Source of the DNA: Brachycybe producta
Lineage: Eukaryota; Arthropoda; Diplopoda; Playtdesmida; Andrognathidae
Length of the DNA stretch: 64,000 nt
Assembly: GCA_036925085.1 (NCBI GenBank)
Contig: JAUPFP010000007.1
Span: 7,402,228-7,466,227 of the forward strand
Direction of reading: 5' to 3'
Position 1 is the first letter of the stretch. Each line of letters begins with the position of its first letter. This document shows positions 1 through 9,056 of the stretch, one piece after another. The notes below the pieces were generated by a model, which saw only the letters and a list, made by a program, of their open reading frames with translations, was not told where the DNA came from and did no database searches. The translations under genes were made by a program, and so were the position numbers.

Positions 1-1932
1 CGGCGATTTATTGTTAACTTTGCCCACATCGCTAAACCACTCACGGATATGACCAAAAAGGGGCTGCCCTTTTTATGGACGATCGACAGAGAAGCAGCAT
101 TCACTCTGTTAAAGACTAAACTTGTCACCGCGCCAATATTGGCCATTTACGACCCAGATGCCGAAATCAAAATGCACACCGACGCCTCTGCTTACGGCAT
201 CGGAGCTATCCTCTACCAACAGTCACCATCTAAGGAACTGCAGATCCTGGGTGGTGTCTCTCGAGTGCTCCGAGACGCCGAATTAAACTATTCAACAACA
301 GATAAAGAGTGCCTCGCAGTGGTGTACGGCATCGTCAAGTTTAGACCTTATCTCTTTAACAAAGCCTTTGTCATCGTCACCGACCATCATGCACTGTGCT
401 ACTTAAAAACCGCACAGCGACTCCAAGGACGCCTGGGTCGCTGGCAGCTACTGCTCCAGGAATACGACTACACCGTAGTCTACAAGGCCGGCATCACTCA
501 CGTCGATGCAGATTGCATTTCACGGAGTCCGGTGGACGTTCCTGAAGACTGGAAGCTGCAGGCTACCCCAGATGACCTCGACGACAGCGTGGTTTACGCA
601 GTCACTTTGCGTTGGGATTGGTCGGTTGAACAAACAAGAGACCCGAACGTGACACAGATTAAGACCGAACTTCGCAACAATCCAAGTACCGAGCTTCACC
701 ATACCTATGTCATCATAGACGAGGTTTTGTGTGCCCTTGTCTACCAGGGCAGCATAACACCCAAGCTCGTGACGGTGGTACCCAAACATCTGGTACCCGA
801 AGTTCTGAGACTTTTACACGATAGTCCTGAAGCCGGACACTTCGGCCAGGATAAGACATTAGAAAAGGTGTGCCAACGGTTCTTTTGGCCAACCTGGAAG
901 CAGGATACCATCGAGTATGTGCGCACGTGCGAGATATGCCAAAAGTGCAAGACACCACAGTCCAAGCTGCCCGGGTTCCTCCATGAAATGGAAATTGGAG
1001 ACCCAGGTGAATGCTGGGGAATCGATTACATCGGTCCCCTGCCAAAATCACTGGGTGGTGTCAAGCACATCATCCTGGCAGTGGATTACGCCACCAGATT
1101 CTGTTTCGCACGAGCTGTGCACAGCCAGTCGGCCAAAACAACTAAGAATTTCCTCCAAGATACGATCGTGTATCTTATCGGGATGCCCAGGAGGATAATC
1201 ACCGACCGGGGAACACCTTTTACAGCTAAAGACACACAAGCGCTGTGTGACGAGCTGGGAATAAAGCACGCCACCACGACAGCGTACTTTCCGCAAGGAG
1301 ACGGTCTTGCGGAAAGGACCAACAAAACTATAATGCAGACCGTCAAGAGACTCCTGACGCCTGAAAAAGGACAGCGGGATTGGTATTTCCATCTCCAAGC
1401 CGCCACCTTCGCTTACAACACCGCGACCCATACGTCAACGAAGTTCTCGCCATACCGCTTAATGTTTGGAAGAGAGGCCCGACTACGAATCGACAATCGG
1501 GCACCTCTCCTACCGAAGGTTATGGATTCAAACCCTGCAGCACCTTCTGTGGTTGCCACGGAAGAGGTCGAAATCGCAAGGGCCAACCTGCACGAGGCCC
1601 ATTTGCGACAGAAGAAGTACTATGACGCAAGACGAAAAACTCCACACACGTATAAAATCGGAGACCCAGTACTCGTTCGAGACCAACGCATCGTGCCTGA
1701 TGAGACCAAGAAACTACGTTACTCGTACAGGGATGGTTACACGGTAACCAAAATCATCAGCGACACGGTGCTCGAGCTGGAGCACGAAGATACGTTTGGA
1801 AGATTGATTCGAGACACGGTGAACATTGTGCATATCAAGCCAAAACAACTGAGGACAGTTGTTCAAGGGTTGGAGGGGGAAGACAAATCCAGCTCCCCAC
1901 AACAAGAGGAACCTACCTCCTCACCACAATAA
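1..1932 (+). CDS. pol: Ty3/gypsy retrotransposon pol, 3' part (RT end, RNase H, integrase)
   Basis: The frame is open from base 1 and runs to a TAA at 1930-1932, so the 5' end (gag, protease, most of RT) lies outside the window; the ATG at 49 is internal. Seen in order: the end of RT (RRFIVNFAHIAKPLTD, bases 1-48); RNase H with TDASAYGIGA (about 178-207), a DHHALCYL motif (about 382-405) and the closing DADCISR (about 505-525); the integrase zinc finger with paired His (HDSPEAGH) and CEICQKC near 928-948; the integrase core with GIDYIGPLP (1018-1044), ITDRG (1197-1211) and AERTN (1306-1320), giving the D, D and E catalytic residues; and a C-terminal module with RDGY in place of the usual GPY/F. 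No internal stop or frameshift is seen, so the element may be young. RNase H and integrase degrade the RNA template and insert the cDNA. The RNase H-integrase order identifies Ty3/gypsy. Confidence 0.95.
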   Translation, partial: RRFIVNFAHIAKPLTDMTKKGLPFLWTIDREAAFTLLKTKLVTAPILAIYDPDAEIKMHTDASAYGIGAILYQQSPSKELQILGGVSRVLRDAELNYSTTDKECLAVVYGIVKFRPYLFNKAFVIVTDHHALCYLKTAQRLQGRLGRWQLLLQEYDYTVVYKAGITHVDADCISRSPVDVPEDWKLQATPDDLDDSVVYAVTLRWDWSVEQTRDPNVTQIKTELRNNPSTELHHTYVIIDEVLCALVYQGSITPKLVTVVPKHLVPEVLRLLHDSPEAGHFGQDKTLEKVCQRFFWPTWKQDTIEYVRTCEICQKCKTPQSKLPGFLHEMEIGDPGECWGIDYIGPLPKSLGGVKHIILAVDYATRFCFARAVHSQSAKTTKNFLQDTIVYLIGMPRRIITDRGTPFTAKDTQALCDELGIKHATTTAYFPQGDGLAERTNKTIMQTVKRLLTPEKGQRDWYFHLQAATFAYNTATHTSTKFSPYRLMFGREARLRIDNRAPLLPKVMDSNPAAPSVVATEEVEIARANLHEAHLRQKKYYDARRKTPHTYKIGDPVLVRDQRIVPDETKKLRYSYRDGYTVTKIISDTVLELEHEDTFGRLIRDTVNIVHIKPKQLRTVVQGLEGEDKSSSPQQEEPTSSPQ

Positions 1933-2302
1933 ACCAATAACCCTATCAACAACCCACACAACCTAAATTTTTTCTTTCGGTTGTTTATATCATCACATTG
2001 GTCACTTGCTGACACACACCAATATAAACAAACAACAACGTGTGTGACCACAAACATTCACACACCCCTGCTCACATTTCACCACTCGAATCTGATTCCA
2101 ATGGGGAAACTTTCGCACACTGCGTTTGGGGACCAGGTCGTCTGACAACAATAACAAACAATAGTGGAAGAACGGCGTTTAATACTCAGAAACCGACACC
2201 CCGCGAGCCTCCAATAACAAACAAATTGGGTGGCTTATTGGAGTTCCAGCCAGCTTCGTGGAATTATACGATTTCCATGGGACCCTGGAATTTCACACCT
2301 CG

Positions 2303-2584
2303 ATGGGGAAGTCGGGAAACACACAAGTATATAGCCAACGCCAGGCTGGTCACCAGCACTTCGGAAACAATTCTGGAAGAACAAGGATGTCACAGTGCAA
2401 CGAAACAACGGGAAGCCAGGACGATGCCATCCCTGACCCATCTACTAGGATGGACTCGGATGACACGACAACGCAGCAACTCGGCATCGAGGAAGTCGGG
2501 GACGACACAGCACGCGCCATCGACCTAACGACGTCAACTGCCTCGTCTCGCCATATCGCCGCAGCCTCAGCAACCCCGTACTAA
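2303..2584 (+). CDS. Small Ser/Thr/Asp-rich ORF downstream of gypsy pol, function unknown
   Basis: A 93-codon frame from ATG 2303 to TAA 2584; the frame is open further upstream without another clear ATG. It is rich in Ser, Thr, Gln and Asp (for example DDAIPDPSTRMDSDDTTTQQ) and has no membrane segment or zinc knuckle. It sits 0.37 kb after the pol stop and overlaps the next frame by about 120 bases in a different phase. No slippery heptamer is obvious in the overlap. It could be a separate product, the first part of a spliced or frameshifted protein, or non-coding. I do not recognise it. Confidence 0.35.
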   Translation: MGKSGNTQVYSQRQAGHQHFGNNSGRTRMSQCNETTGSQDDAIPDPSTRMDSDDTTTQQLGIEEVGDDTARAIDLTTSTASSRHIAAASATPY

Positions 2585-3279
2585 CTTTGCCGCAAGTGAC
2601 ACAACCTTTTCGCATACCAACAGTCACTACCAGGAGACTACCGGTATATCGACCGCTTCGTCAGGAAGCACGATGTGAAAGACTGCTAAATAATTGCTGG
2701 GCACTCTGGCAACGACAGGTGCGGCCCGCAAACACCTATTACATCGGTCACTATGACCTGATGGAGGGATTTCCGCGCCTCTACATACCGGAGGAAGGGC
2801 GCTACGTTGTAGGAATGTCATACTACCTGCAACTCTCTATGGCCGTCCTAATTCCGTCCACCCGGTACATCGAAATATACCAGTTTGCCGAGCAGCCCAT
2901 CACTCCAGCATTGGGCGCCCTTCAGCAGGCTTTCTTTAACAGTCTCCTGGGAGTCCCACTTAACGGAGCATACAGCATTGCCCGAATGATCGTTTGGAGG
3001 ACCCGCGCCACTTACCAGGCCGCCATCCTGTGGGACGCCGTTTACGGTGTCCTCACCGGGCAACCACCGGGCCGACTGATCGCCGCCGACGCCACCGTCC
3101 ACCGAAGTTTCATGGAAAGTCTCCGGGGCTTCGACAACGGATGGATCGTCGCCGCCTGGGAATCCTATCATCCCTGGCTGCGGAGCCACCTCCTCCACTC
3201 ACCGTCAGACCCCCTACAAGCACTTCACGGATATGTTTCTGCATGTACATGTGCATGCAATCAACCGACGTGGGTATAG
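2464..3279 (+). CDS. Third ORF of the gypsy element, in the env position, function unknown
   Basis: The frame is open from 2464 (after a TGA at 2461) to the TAG at 3277-3279, about 271 codons, with the first ATG only at 2761. The composition looks protein-like: NNCWALWQRQ, GHYDLMEGFPRLYIPEEGRY, SYYLQLSMAVLIPSTRY, AILWDAVYGVL and GWIVAAWESYHPWLRS, rich in aromatic residues and balanced in charge. No signal peptide, transmembrane segment or furin site was seen, so it does not resemble env although it lies where env would be. The late ATG suggests translation from a spliced RNA or by frameshift from the overlapping upstream frame. Whether the product is gag-like, an accessory protein or something else is open. 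Confidence 0.5.
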   Translation, partial: HDNAATRHRGSRGRHSTRHRPNDVNCLVSPYRRSLSNPVLTLPQVTQPFRIPTVTTRRLPVYRPLRQEARCERLLNNCWALWQRQVRPANTYYIGHYDLMEGFPRLYIPEEGRYVVGMSYYLQLSMAVLIPSTRYIEIYQFAEQPITPALGALQQAFFNSLLGVPLNGAYSIARMIVWRTRATYQAAILWDAVYGVLTGQPPGRLIAADATVHRSFMESLRGFDNGWIVAAWESYHPWLRSHLLHSPSDPLQALHGYVSACTCACNQPTWV

Positions 3280-3621
3280 ATTAGAAAACCGTGTGGTCAC
3301 CGCCCATTGGGGTGGTGAGCTCGGAAAATATAAAAAAAAAAAAGAGAAAAGAATTCTGTTATAACTGCTTTATGTATAAATAAGTATTTCTTGTAAATGT
3401 CCATAGGAACTCGCCACCCAGCGAGTATTAATTGTGTTTGCCTTTTTATTTTCAGAATTTGCATTTTCAAAGGGCGCTGACACTTCGGTGCCAGTGCCTT
3501 TCCATAACCACCTCTGTCCACGGTAAGTCCTCAGCCACCCATGTCTCCCCGCTGCGTAACTTGAAAACCTTCCACCCTTGGCTGGAGTACGAGGACGTAC
3601 TCCAAGCAAAGTTGGAGGGTA
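3280..3621 (+). other. 3' untranslated region of the gypsy element with splice-like signals and polypurine tract
   Basis: An A-rich run lies at about 3330-3352. A pyrimidine tract ending in AG at 3454-3455 resembles a splice acceptor, and GTAAGT at 3523-3528 a splice donor. A short frame ends at 3626 (TFHPWLEYEDVLQAKLEGM), running across the putative LTR start; it may be a spliced 3' exon or chance. GTTGGAGGGT (3611-3620) directly before the TG of the presumed LTR fits the polypurine tract that primes plus-strand DNA. Confidence 0.4.
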
Positions 3622-4020
3622 TGTAACACCCTGTAAATCGTGATCCCGCCAAAACCATAGCCTGGGGGGTAAACAACTCTCAACCGTCCCTCCCTCCTCT
3701 CTGACTCACCTTTCTGACTCATGCCCAAGTGGCGGATTGATACATAAAGGACCATGGTCACTTGGACCTGGTTACACCTCGCAGGTGTACACAGGTCCAA
3801 GGTATAAAAGGACCATGTTCCTCTTTGTTCCTCAGTTCTTTCCTTTGCCTGTTTTTGCGATACATTCCAAATCAATGGGCCTGAGGATTTCCAGTTAGTA
3901 TTTTACTATTCACCCTTGTATCTGTACTTCTTACAAGGAATGAATAAAAGTGTTGTAACAAGAAGTAGCGTTGTCTCTATGTTTATGTAAATAACTTCTC
4001 TTCAGAGGCCGGAGGTTTCA
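3622..4020 (+). repeat. 3' long terminal repeat of the gypsy element
   Basis: It begins TGTAACACC after a purine tract. It holds a hairpin at 3761-3801, a TATA box (TATAAAAG, 3803-3810) and an AATAAA signal at 3943-3948 followed by GT-rich sequence (about 3970-3992), the expected U3-R-U5 order. The 3' end is uncertain. TTTCA at 4020 leaves a U5 after the poly(A) site; the alternative is GTAACA at 3960, which would leave almost no U5. The 5' LTR is outside the window, so the two cannot be compared. Confidence 0.6.
3761..3801 (+). promoter_or_regulatory. Near-perfect hairpin just upstream of the LTR TATA box
   Basis: Arms of 19 bases (3761-3779 and 3783-3801; CTTGGACCTG pairs with CAGGTCCAAG) with two mismatches and a CGC loop end one base before the TATAAAAG at 3803. 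The motif AAAGGACCATG occurs on both sides (about 3747 and 3808). The position suggests a dyad protein-binding site or a structural element controlling LTR transcription. Confidence 0.55.
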
Positions 4021-5029
4021 TAGGGCAGGAGCTATACGATTCTCAGCAGCTACAACATCTTCTCTAGTCGGAATACCGATGGAGAAGATGTATATCAGCA
4101 TCAACCGGAAGAGAGAGAGATGGCCGCCACTCTCCTGCATTGATTTCACCCCCATGCAGAAGAGTGACTACAATCTATCTCCATCCAGCTCTCTCTACAG
4201 CTCGGATCTTCTCTGTGCAGGTGTCATACTGCTCAGAGAAGAAACGAAAAGTAGAAAATGTCATCTAAAGGTTGGTAATAAAATATTGGTTGATGTCAAA
4301 AGCTCACATAGGCAACTTAATAACTAGAAGGGGTACCACCACCACCTACCTTCCTCTCCTTTACTACTAAAAAAGGCTTAATTTTTAATGCCTAAACAAA
4401 TTTAAATGCGCAGAAATTCTCATTAACAGTGGTAACTGTGCGAAATTATAAAAATTATATCTAGACTCATTTAATTAAACTACTTTCAATATATTGAAAA
4501 GTGAACATAGGACAATTTACTAACCAGTTAGAAGAAGGCATTTAAAAAACTTCAAAGTATATTTTGAATGTTAAAAAGCAAACAAAAATTGATTTGTAGC
4601 ATTTTTTTTTATAATAATATCTTTCAAAATAAACTTTTATGACAAGTTGAAAACGATAAAATTTTATTATTTTAAAACGTTTTCTTGTCAATTAGCCATC
4701 AAAAACATACAATTTTTGTCATACGACTTTTGGAAACACTTTCCGACTGCAAGTTTAGTTTTCGCCCAAACCGACGAACACTTTTAGTCTTTCCATAGTA
4801 CACTGTAAATATATTGCAACAACATTGCAAAACACTTTCGACTTTATTTTTCAGTCGAAAAGTGTTCAAAAATGTGGTCTGTGTAATTAACTCATAATTA
4901 TTATAAACTATTTATTTTCAAAGATAAATATTACAACTATTTCTTTACTCATTAACTTTCAAATACATTTTAAATTTCTTAAATTTCTTTAAAAAACATT
5001 CTTCTTAAAACTAAAAATTTGATTCCTTA
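4021..5029. other. Flank of the gypsy element, no gene seen
   Basis: 4021-4360 is clearly less AT-rich than what follows and holds a short open frame (4079-4327) with no recognisable motif; it may be leftover element sequence or an older insertion. From 4360 on the DNA is AT-rich. A stretch at 4838-4890 (TTCGAC, CAGTCGAAA, then a GTGGTC-like end) resembles 56115-56165, so both may be copies of a minor dispersed repeat. Confidence 0.4.
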
Positions 5030-5756
5030 CAATATGTCTAAACAAAAGTCACAAAAATATAGAGCCATTCCATCACTAATTCACAAAAAATTTCGAATTT
5101 TGTTGCTTGATCATCACAGATGTTAATGTAAAAAATCATAGCACAATTAGAGCATAAAAAAATACTCTAAATACTCTTTTGTTTTTAAATCGGGCCATAA
5201 TTTTTGGAGAATTGGCCCTTTGAAGTTTCACTGTTTTGCTGAAAATGATGCAAATGTAAAAAATGCTAACTCCAAAACTACTAAAGATAAAACAATGGTT
5301 GATAGCTCAAAATAAACGTATTAATAGTGGGAACAAAAAAGTACTTAATCATTTTTTTCATTATTTCAAAATTTAGGGTGCCAAATTACACGTTCAATTT
5401 TTAGCATTTTGGTCACATTTGAACCCATTTTAGGCTGTGATGGGGTCAAAAGTCAGAGTTCATATTTTTTGCAGTTATGCACTTGGGTCTACTCTAGTAT
5501 GTGGCACTATTACCTTTGATTGAACTATTATTGCAATATAATAAAAAATTAGCCAAAACTTTGAAAAATCCGATTTGGGTGACCTTTGAACTCGATTTTC
5601 ACCCTGTGTTGGTCCACCTACAAAAAAACTAATTATGCTGTGTGAAAGTTCATTACATTTCCCTTCTAGTGATGTAAAAACCACAGATGACATTTTACAG
5701 GTGATGCAGTGACGATTTTTTAAAGTTTGAAAAATATTTTGACCCTTTAATATAAA

Positions 5757-6082
5757 CTAGTGGGGTAATCCGTCATAAATGATGGGAGCAAAATTCACAG
5801 GCAATTGTGTGCATGTGCGTCGTTTTTTTCTTTTTTTACTCTTTTCATTTCAATTTCATTCACCCCTCCCACTTTTCTCTCTCTCTCTCCCCTTCTACAC
5901 TTTCCAAACTTTTCCCCTCACCCCCTCCCACTTATCTCTCTCTCCCCCTTCTACACTTTCCAAAGGAAGAGTTCAACATGTAGTTGACCTTGAGAAAAAA
6001 ACGGTTCATTTATTCAAATTTATATAAATTCCGACGTGCTTCAATGGTTTTTGTTACTCCACACACACACACAGACCTGGGA
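5757..6082 (-). mobile_element. Non-autonomous Helitron, copy A
   Basis: Read on the minus strand it starts TCCCAGGTCTGTGTG after an A (6082 inward) and ends in CTAG followed by T (5757-5760). A terminal hairpin (CCGTCATAAATGATGGG on the plus strand) lies eight bases inside the end. The rest is a pyrimidine-rich stretch on the plus strand, a conserved GTTGACCTTGAGAAAA segment and a (CA)n tract. It carries no coding capacity; open frames here are low-complexity shadows. Confidence 0.8.
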
Positions 6083-6096
6083 TATTATATATATAA

Positions 6097-6490
6097 CTAG
6101 TGAGGTAACCCGTCATAAATGACGGGAGCAAAATTCACAGGCAATTGTGCGCATGTGCATCGTTTTATCCTTTTTTTAATCTTTTCATTTCAATTTCAGT
6201 CACCCTCGCCCACTTTTCTCTCTCTCTCCTTCTTCTACACTTTCCAACCTTTTCCCCTCACCCCTCCCACTTTTCTCTCTCTCTCCTCTTCTACACTTTC
6301 CAAACTTTTCTCCTCACCCCCTCCCACTTTTCTCTTTCTCTTCTCCCTTCTACACTTTCCAAAAGAAGAGTTCAACATATAGTTGACCTTGAGAAAAAAA
6401 AAACGGTTCATTTATTCAAATTTATATAAATTCCGACGTGCTTCAATGGTTTTTGTTACTCCACACACACACACACACACAGACCTGGGA
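6097..6490 (-). mobile_element. Non-autonomous Helitron, copy B (tandem with A)
   Basis: Same ends as copy A: plus-strand CTAGTGAGGTAACCCGTCAT at 6097 and CACAGACCTGGGA ending at 6490. The terminal hairpin is perfect (CCCGTCAT, AA, ATGACGGG). It is separated from copy A by only 14 bases of TA-rich sequence, so the two are arranged head to tail. Confidence 0.8.
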
Positions 6491-7578
6491 TATTATATAT
6501 ATAATAATAATTGTAACAAAAAACATGTGCATTAAACATACGCAAATTCAAAAAACCTGTAGATTACATAATATATAATACAATACATCAATGTTTTAAT
6601 GTATAACTTTCATTTGGTCACTTTTTAAAAAGGTATAGGTGGAGAACTCATTTGTTATATACAGTAGTAATACATATACTTGTAAAAGTCACTAAAATGT
6701 ATAAACCATGTGTAATGTTATGTATACAGTGTATGTATAATACATGTGCATACACAGTATATGTTTGTATGTATTTTATATCAAAAGTGACCAATTGAAA
6801 ATTTATAAATTAAAAATTGAAATGATTAAGTGTTTATTGCATTATAGCCTATTTAATCTACACGTTTTTGAATTTGCATATGTTTAATGCACATATTTTT
6901 TGTTACAATTTATTTTAAAAGTTAAAAATATTTTTCAAACTTGAAAAAATTGTCACTTCTTCATCTGTAAAATGTCTTCCATGGTTTTAACATAACTGGA
7001 AAGGAAATGCAATAAATTTTCACATAGCATAATTAGTTTTTTTTAGGTCAAAGGTCACCCAAATTGGATTTTTCAAAGTTTTGCCTATTTTTTTATTATG
7101 TTGCAATAATAGTTCAATCAAGTAATAGTGCCACATACTAGAGTAGACCCAAGTGCATAACTGCAAAATAATATGAATGCTGACCTTTGACCCCAACACG
7201 GCCTAAAACAGGTTCAAATTTAACCAAAATGTTACAAATTGAACATGTAATTTGACACCCTAAATTTTAAAATAATCAAAAGATGATTAAGGACTCTTTT
7301 CTTCCCACTGTTAAGATGTTTATTTTGAGCTATCAACCATTGTTCTATCTTTAGAAGTTTTGGAGTTAGCACTTTTTGAATTTGCATCATTTTCAGCAAA
7401 ACAGTGAAACTTTGAAGGGTAAATTCTCCAAAAATTATGACCCAATTTAAAAACAAAAAAAGTTAGAGTATTTTTTATGTTCTAGTTGTGTTGTGATTTT
7501 TTACATTAATATCTGAGATGACTGAGCAACACCTTTGGGTGAATAACTGTGGAATAGTTCTATAACAAAAAATATTTC

Positions 7579-7644
7579 AAAATTCTTAAGGAAATTTAAG
7601 AAGATACTTTTAAAATTCTTAAGGAAATTTAAGAAGATACTTTT
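7579..7644. repeat. Perfect 33-bp tandem duplication
   Basis: Two identical 33-bp units (7579-7611, 7612-7644), each with ATTCTTAAGGAAATTTAAGA, lie just outside the right end of the foldback element. Confidence 0.85.
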
Positions 7645-8329
7645 AAAATATCGTCATTATGATACTTTTAACACATTCACGCATGACCCTTTCTTTCTAA
7701 TACTGAATTTTTGTTCCCCTTTGAAATTAAAGCTATTTCTAAAAACAAGATTAAGACCACTTTGCAACTCATTTTCAATGGCATTGAAGGAAATAAACGT
7801 TTTAAAATAAACAAAAAAAAAAGCTAAAGAAAAATATTTGCTTAAGTTTCTGTTTTTTTTTCTTCTTCCCTTTTTATTCAAAGTTTATGTTGTACACCAT
7901 AAATGTACTCTGTAAGTTTAAAAGATCCTTTTTTTAAAAAAAAAAGAATAGCATAATGGTCGATAACCATTTACAGTAATGGTTTCATTTAACTAAGGTT
8001 AAAAGTTTAGTTAACAAATGGCAACCATTATTTAAATTTCTGCTGAAGTATGGGGGAAGGGGGGCTCATACAGTTAGTAACTAGAAGAGAAAAACTATGA
8101 AGAGAAGAGACAAGAAAAGAAATAAAGATATCAAAGAAAATGCAAAGAAAAAGAAGAAGAAGAAGGAAAAGATGGTAAAGTCGAAGACGGTTTTATGACT
8201 TTTGTTTCAAAAGTGATTGTCGAGTTTTCTGAATCTATGTATTGCTTGAACATTGTTTTAGAAGGGATTTTGGTGTTTTTTCTTTCTATCTTGACGGTCT
8301 TTTAAAACTGTTTGAAAGAAACAAAAGTG

Positions 8330-8365
<36 letters not shown>

Positions 8366-8735
8366 TATATATAGAAGTAAACAAGAGTAAAAGAGAAACA
8401 AGAGGAAAATAGTCCTGACAGAAAAGACAAGACAGAAAACGATAGGAAAAGGTGGACTTTTTCTAGGGCAAAATAATGATGATATACTCTTCGTCTTTGC
8501 TATTCAAGCAAGCGTGAAATTGCTTGCAGGTTCACTTTCCCACATCTTTTCCCTGTATATTTTCTATCTCTCGCTCTCTTATTTCTATTTTTCAAAGAAA
8601 GAAAGCAAGAAAAAAAACCCTCTACTCACTTCTTTCACATCATTTCTGTAATCTTCAATGCAATGGAACGCTGAACTTAAACCTATATATAGGTTATATT
8701 TAGCCTATAGGCAGAAAAATAAGAATTGATCTTTA

Positions 8736-8736
<1 letters not shown>

Positions 8737-8782
<46 letters not shown>
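8737..8782. repeat. (TA)n microsatellite
   Basis: About 23 uninterrupted TA dinucleotides; a shorter array (8334-8361) lies 0.4 kb upstream. Confidence 0.95.
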
Positions 8783-8785
<3 letters not shown>

Positions 8786-9008
8786 CTAGTTCTTTGGTCA
8801 ATAATATATTAGAATTTATAACTCATGAAAATGTCATATTATGCATATAGTTTTATACTACCTTCATGTTATATATTGGTCTATATCTAAAAGTAAATTA
8901 GTATACAGACGTGTGCCATTGATGCATATCTAACAAAAACAAACATTCTCTTTAGTATAGGATACATCGAACATGCAAATGAGGTGCATCATCTTTATAG
9001 AAAGGACG

Positions 9009-9053
<45 letters not shown>
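9009..9053. repeat. (GA)n microsatellite
   Basis: About 22 GA dinucleotides with one early interruption (GAAA). The strand is all purine and could form triplex DNA. Confidence 0.95.

Positions 9054-9056
<3 letters not shown>

Larger units (their letters stand above)
5030..7578. mobile_element. Large foldback (palindromic) element split by Helitron insertions
   Basis: The left arm (5030-5756 plus 6491-about 6700) reads as the reverse complement of the right arm (about 6700-7578). Matching pieces include GTTGATAGCTCAAAATAAAC at 5292 against its complement at about 7320-7339, the TCTACTCTAGTATGTGGCAC stretch at 5489 against about 7125-7146, and ACATGTGCATTAAACATACG at 6523 against 6883-6903. 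Arms are roughly 0.9 kb and moderately diverged. The left arm is interrupted at 5757-6490 by two Helitron copies and then resumes. Short frames inside (minus strand 5475-5693 and 7232-7456) are the two arms of the repeat, not genes. Confidence 0.85.

Noticed and set aside
713..1431. Minus-strand frames of 106-127 codons within the first 2 kb
   Set aside because: They are shadows of the intact pol frame, which explains the composition.
2040..2528. 162-codon frame between pol and ORF3
   Set aside because: It has no early ATG, overlaps a more protein-like frame and has no recognised motif; it is kept only as a possibility.
3456..3522. Host exon between AG and GTAAGT signals
   Set aside because: It lies in the 3' untranslated part of the gypsy element; single splice-like signals are not enough without transcript data.
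4079..4327. 82-codon frame after the LTR
   Set aside because: The composition is plausible but there is no motif, and the GC-richer patch may be leftover element sequence.
5475..7456. Two minus-strand frames of 72-74 codons as small genes
   Set aside because: They are the left and right arms of the foldback palindrome.
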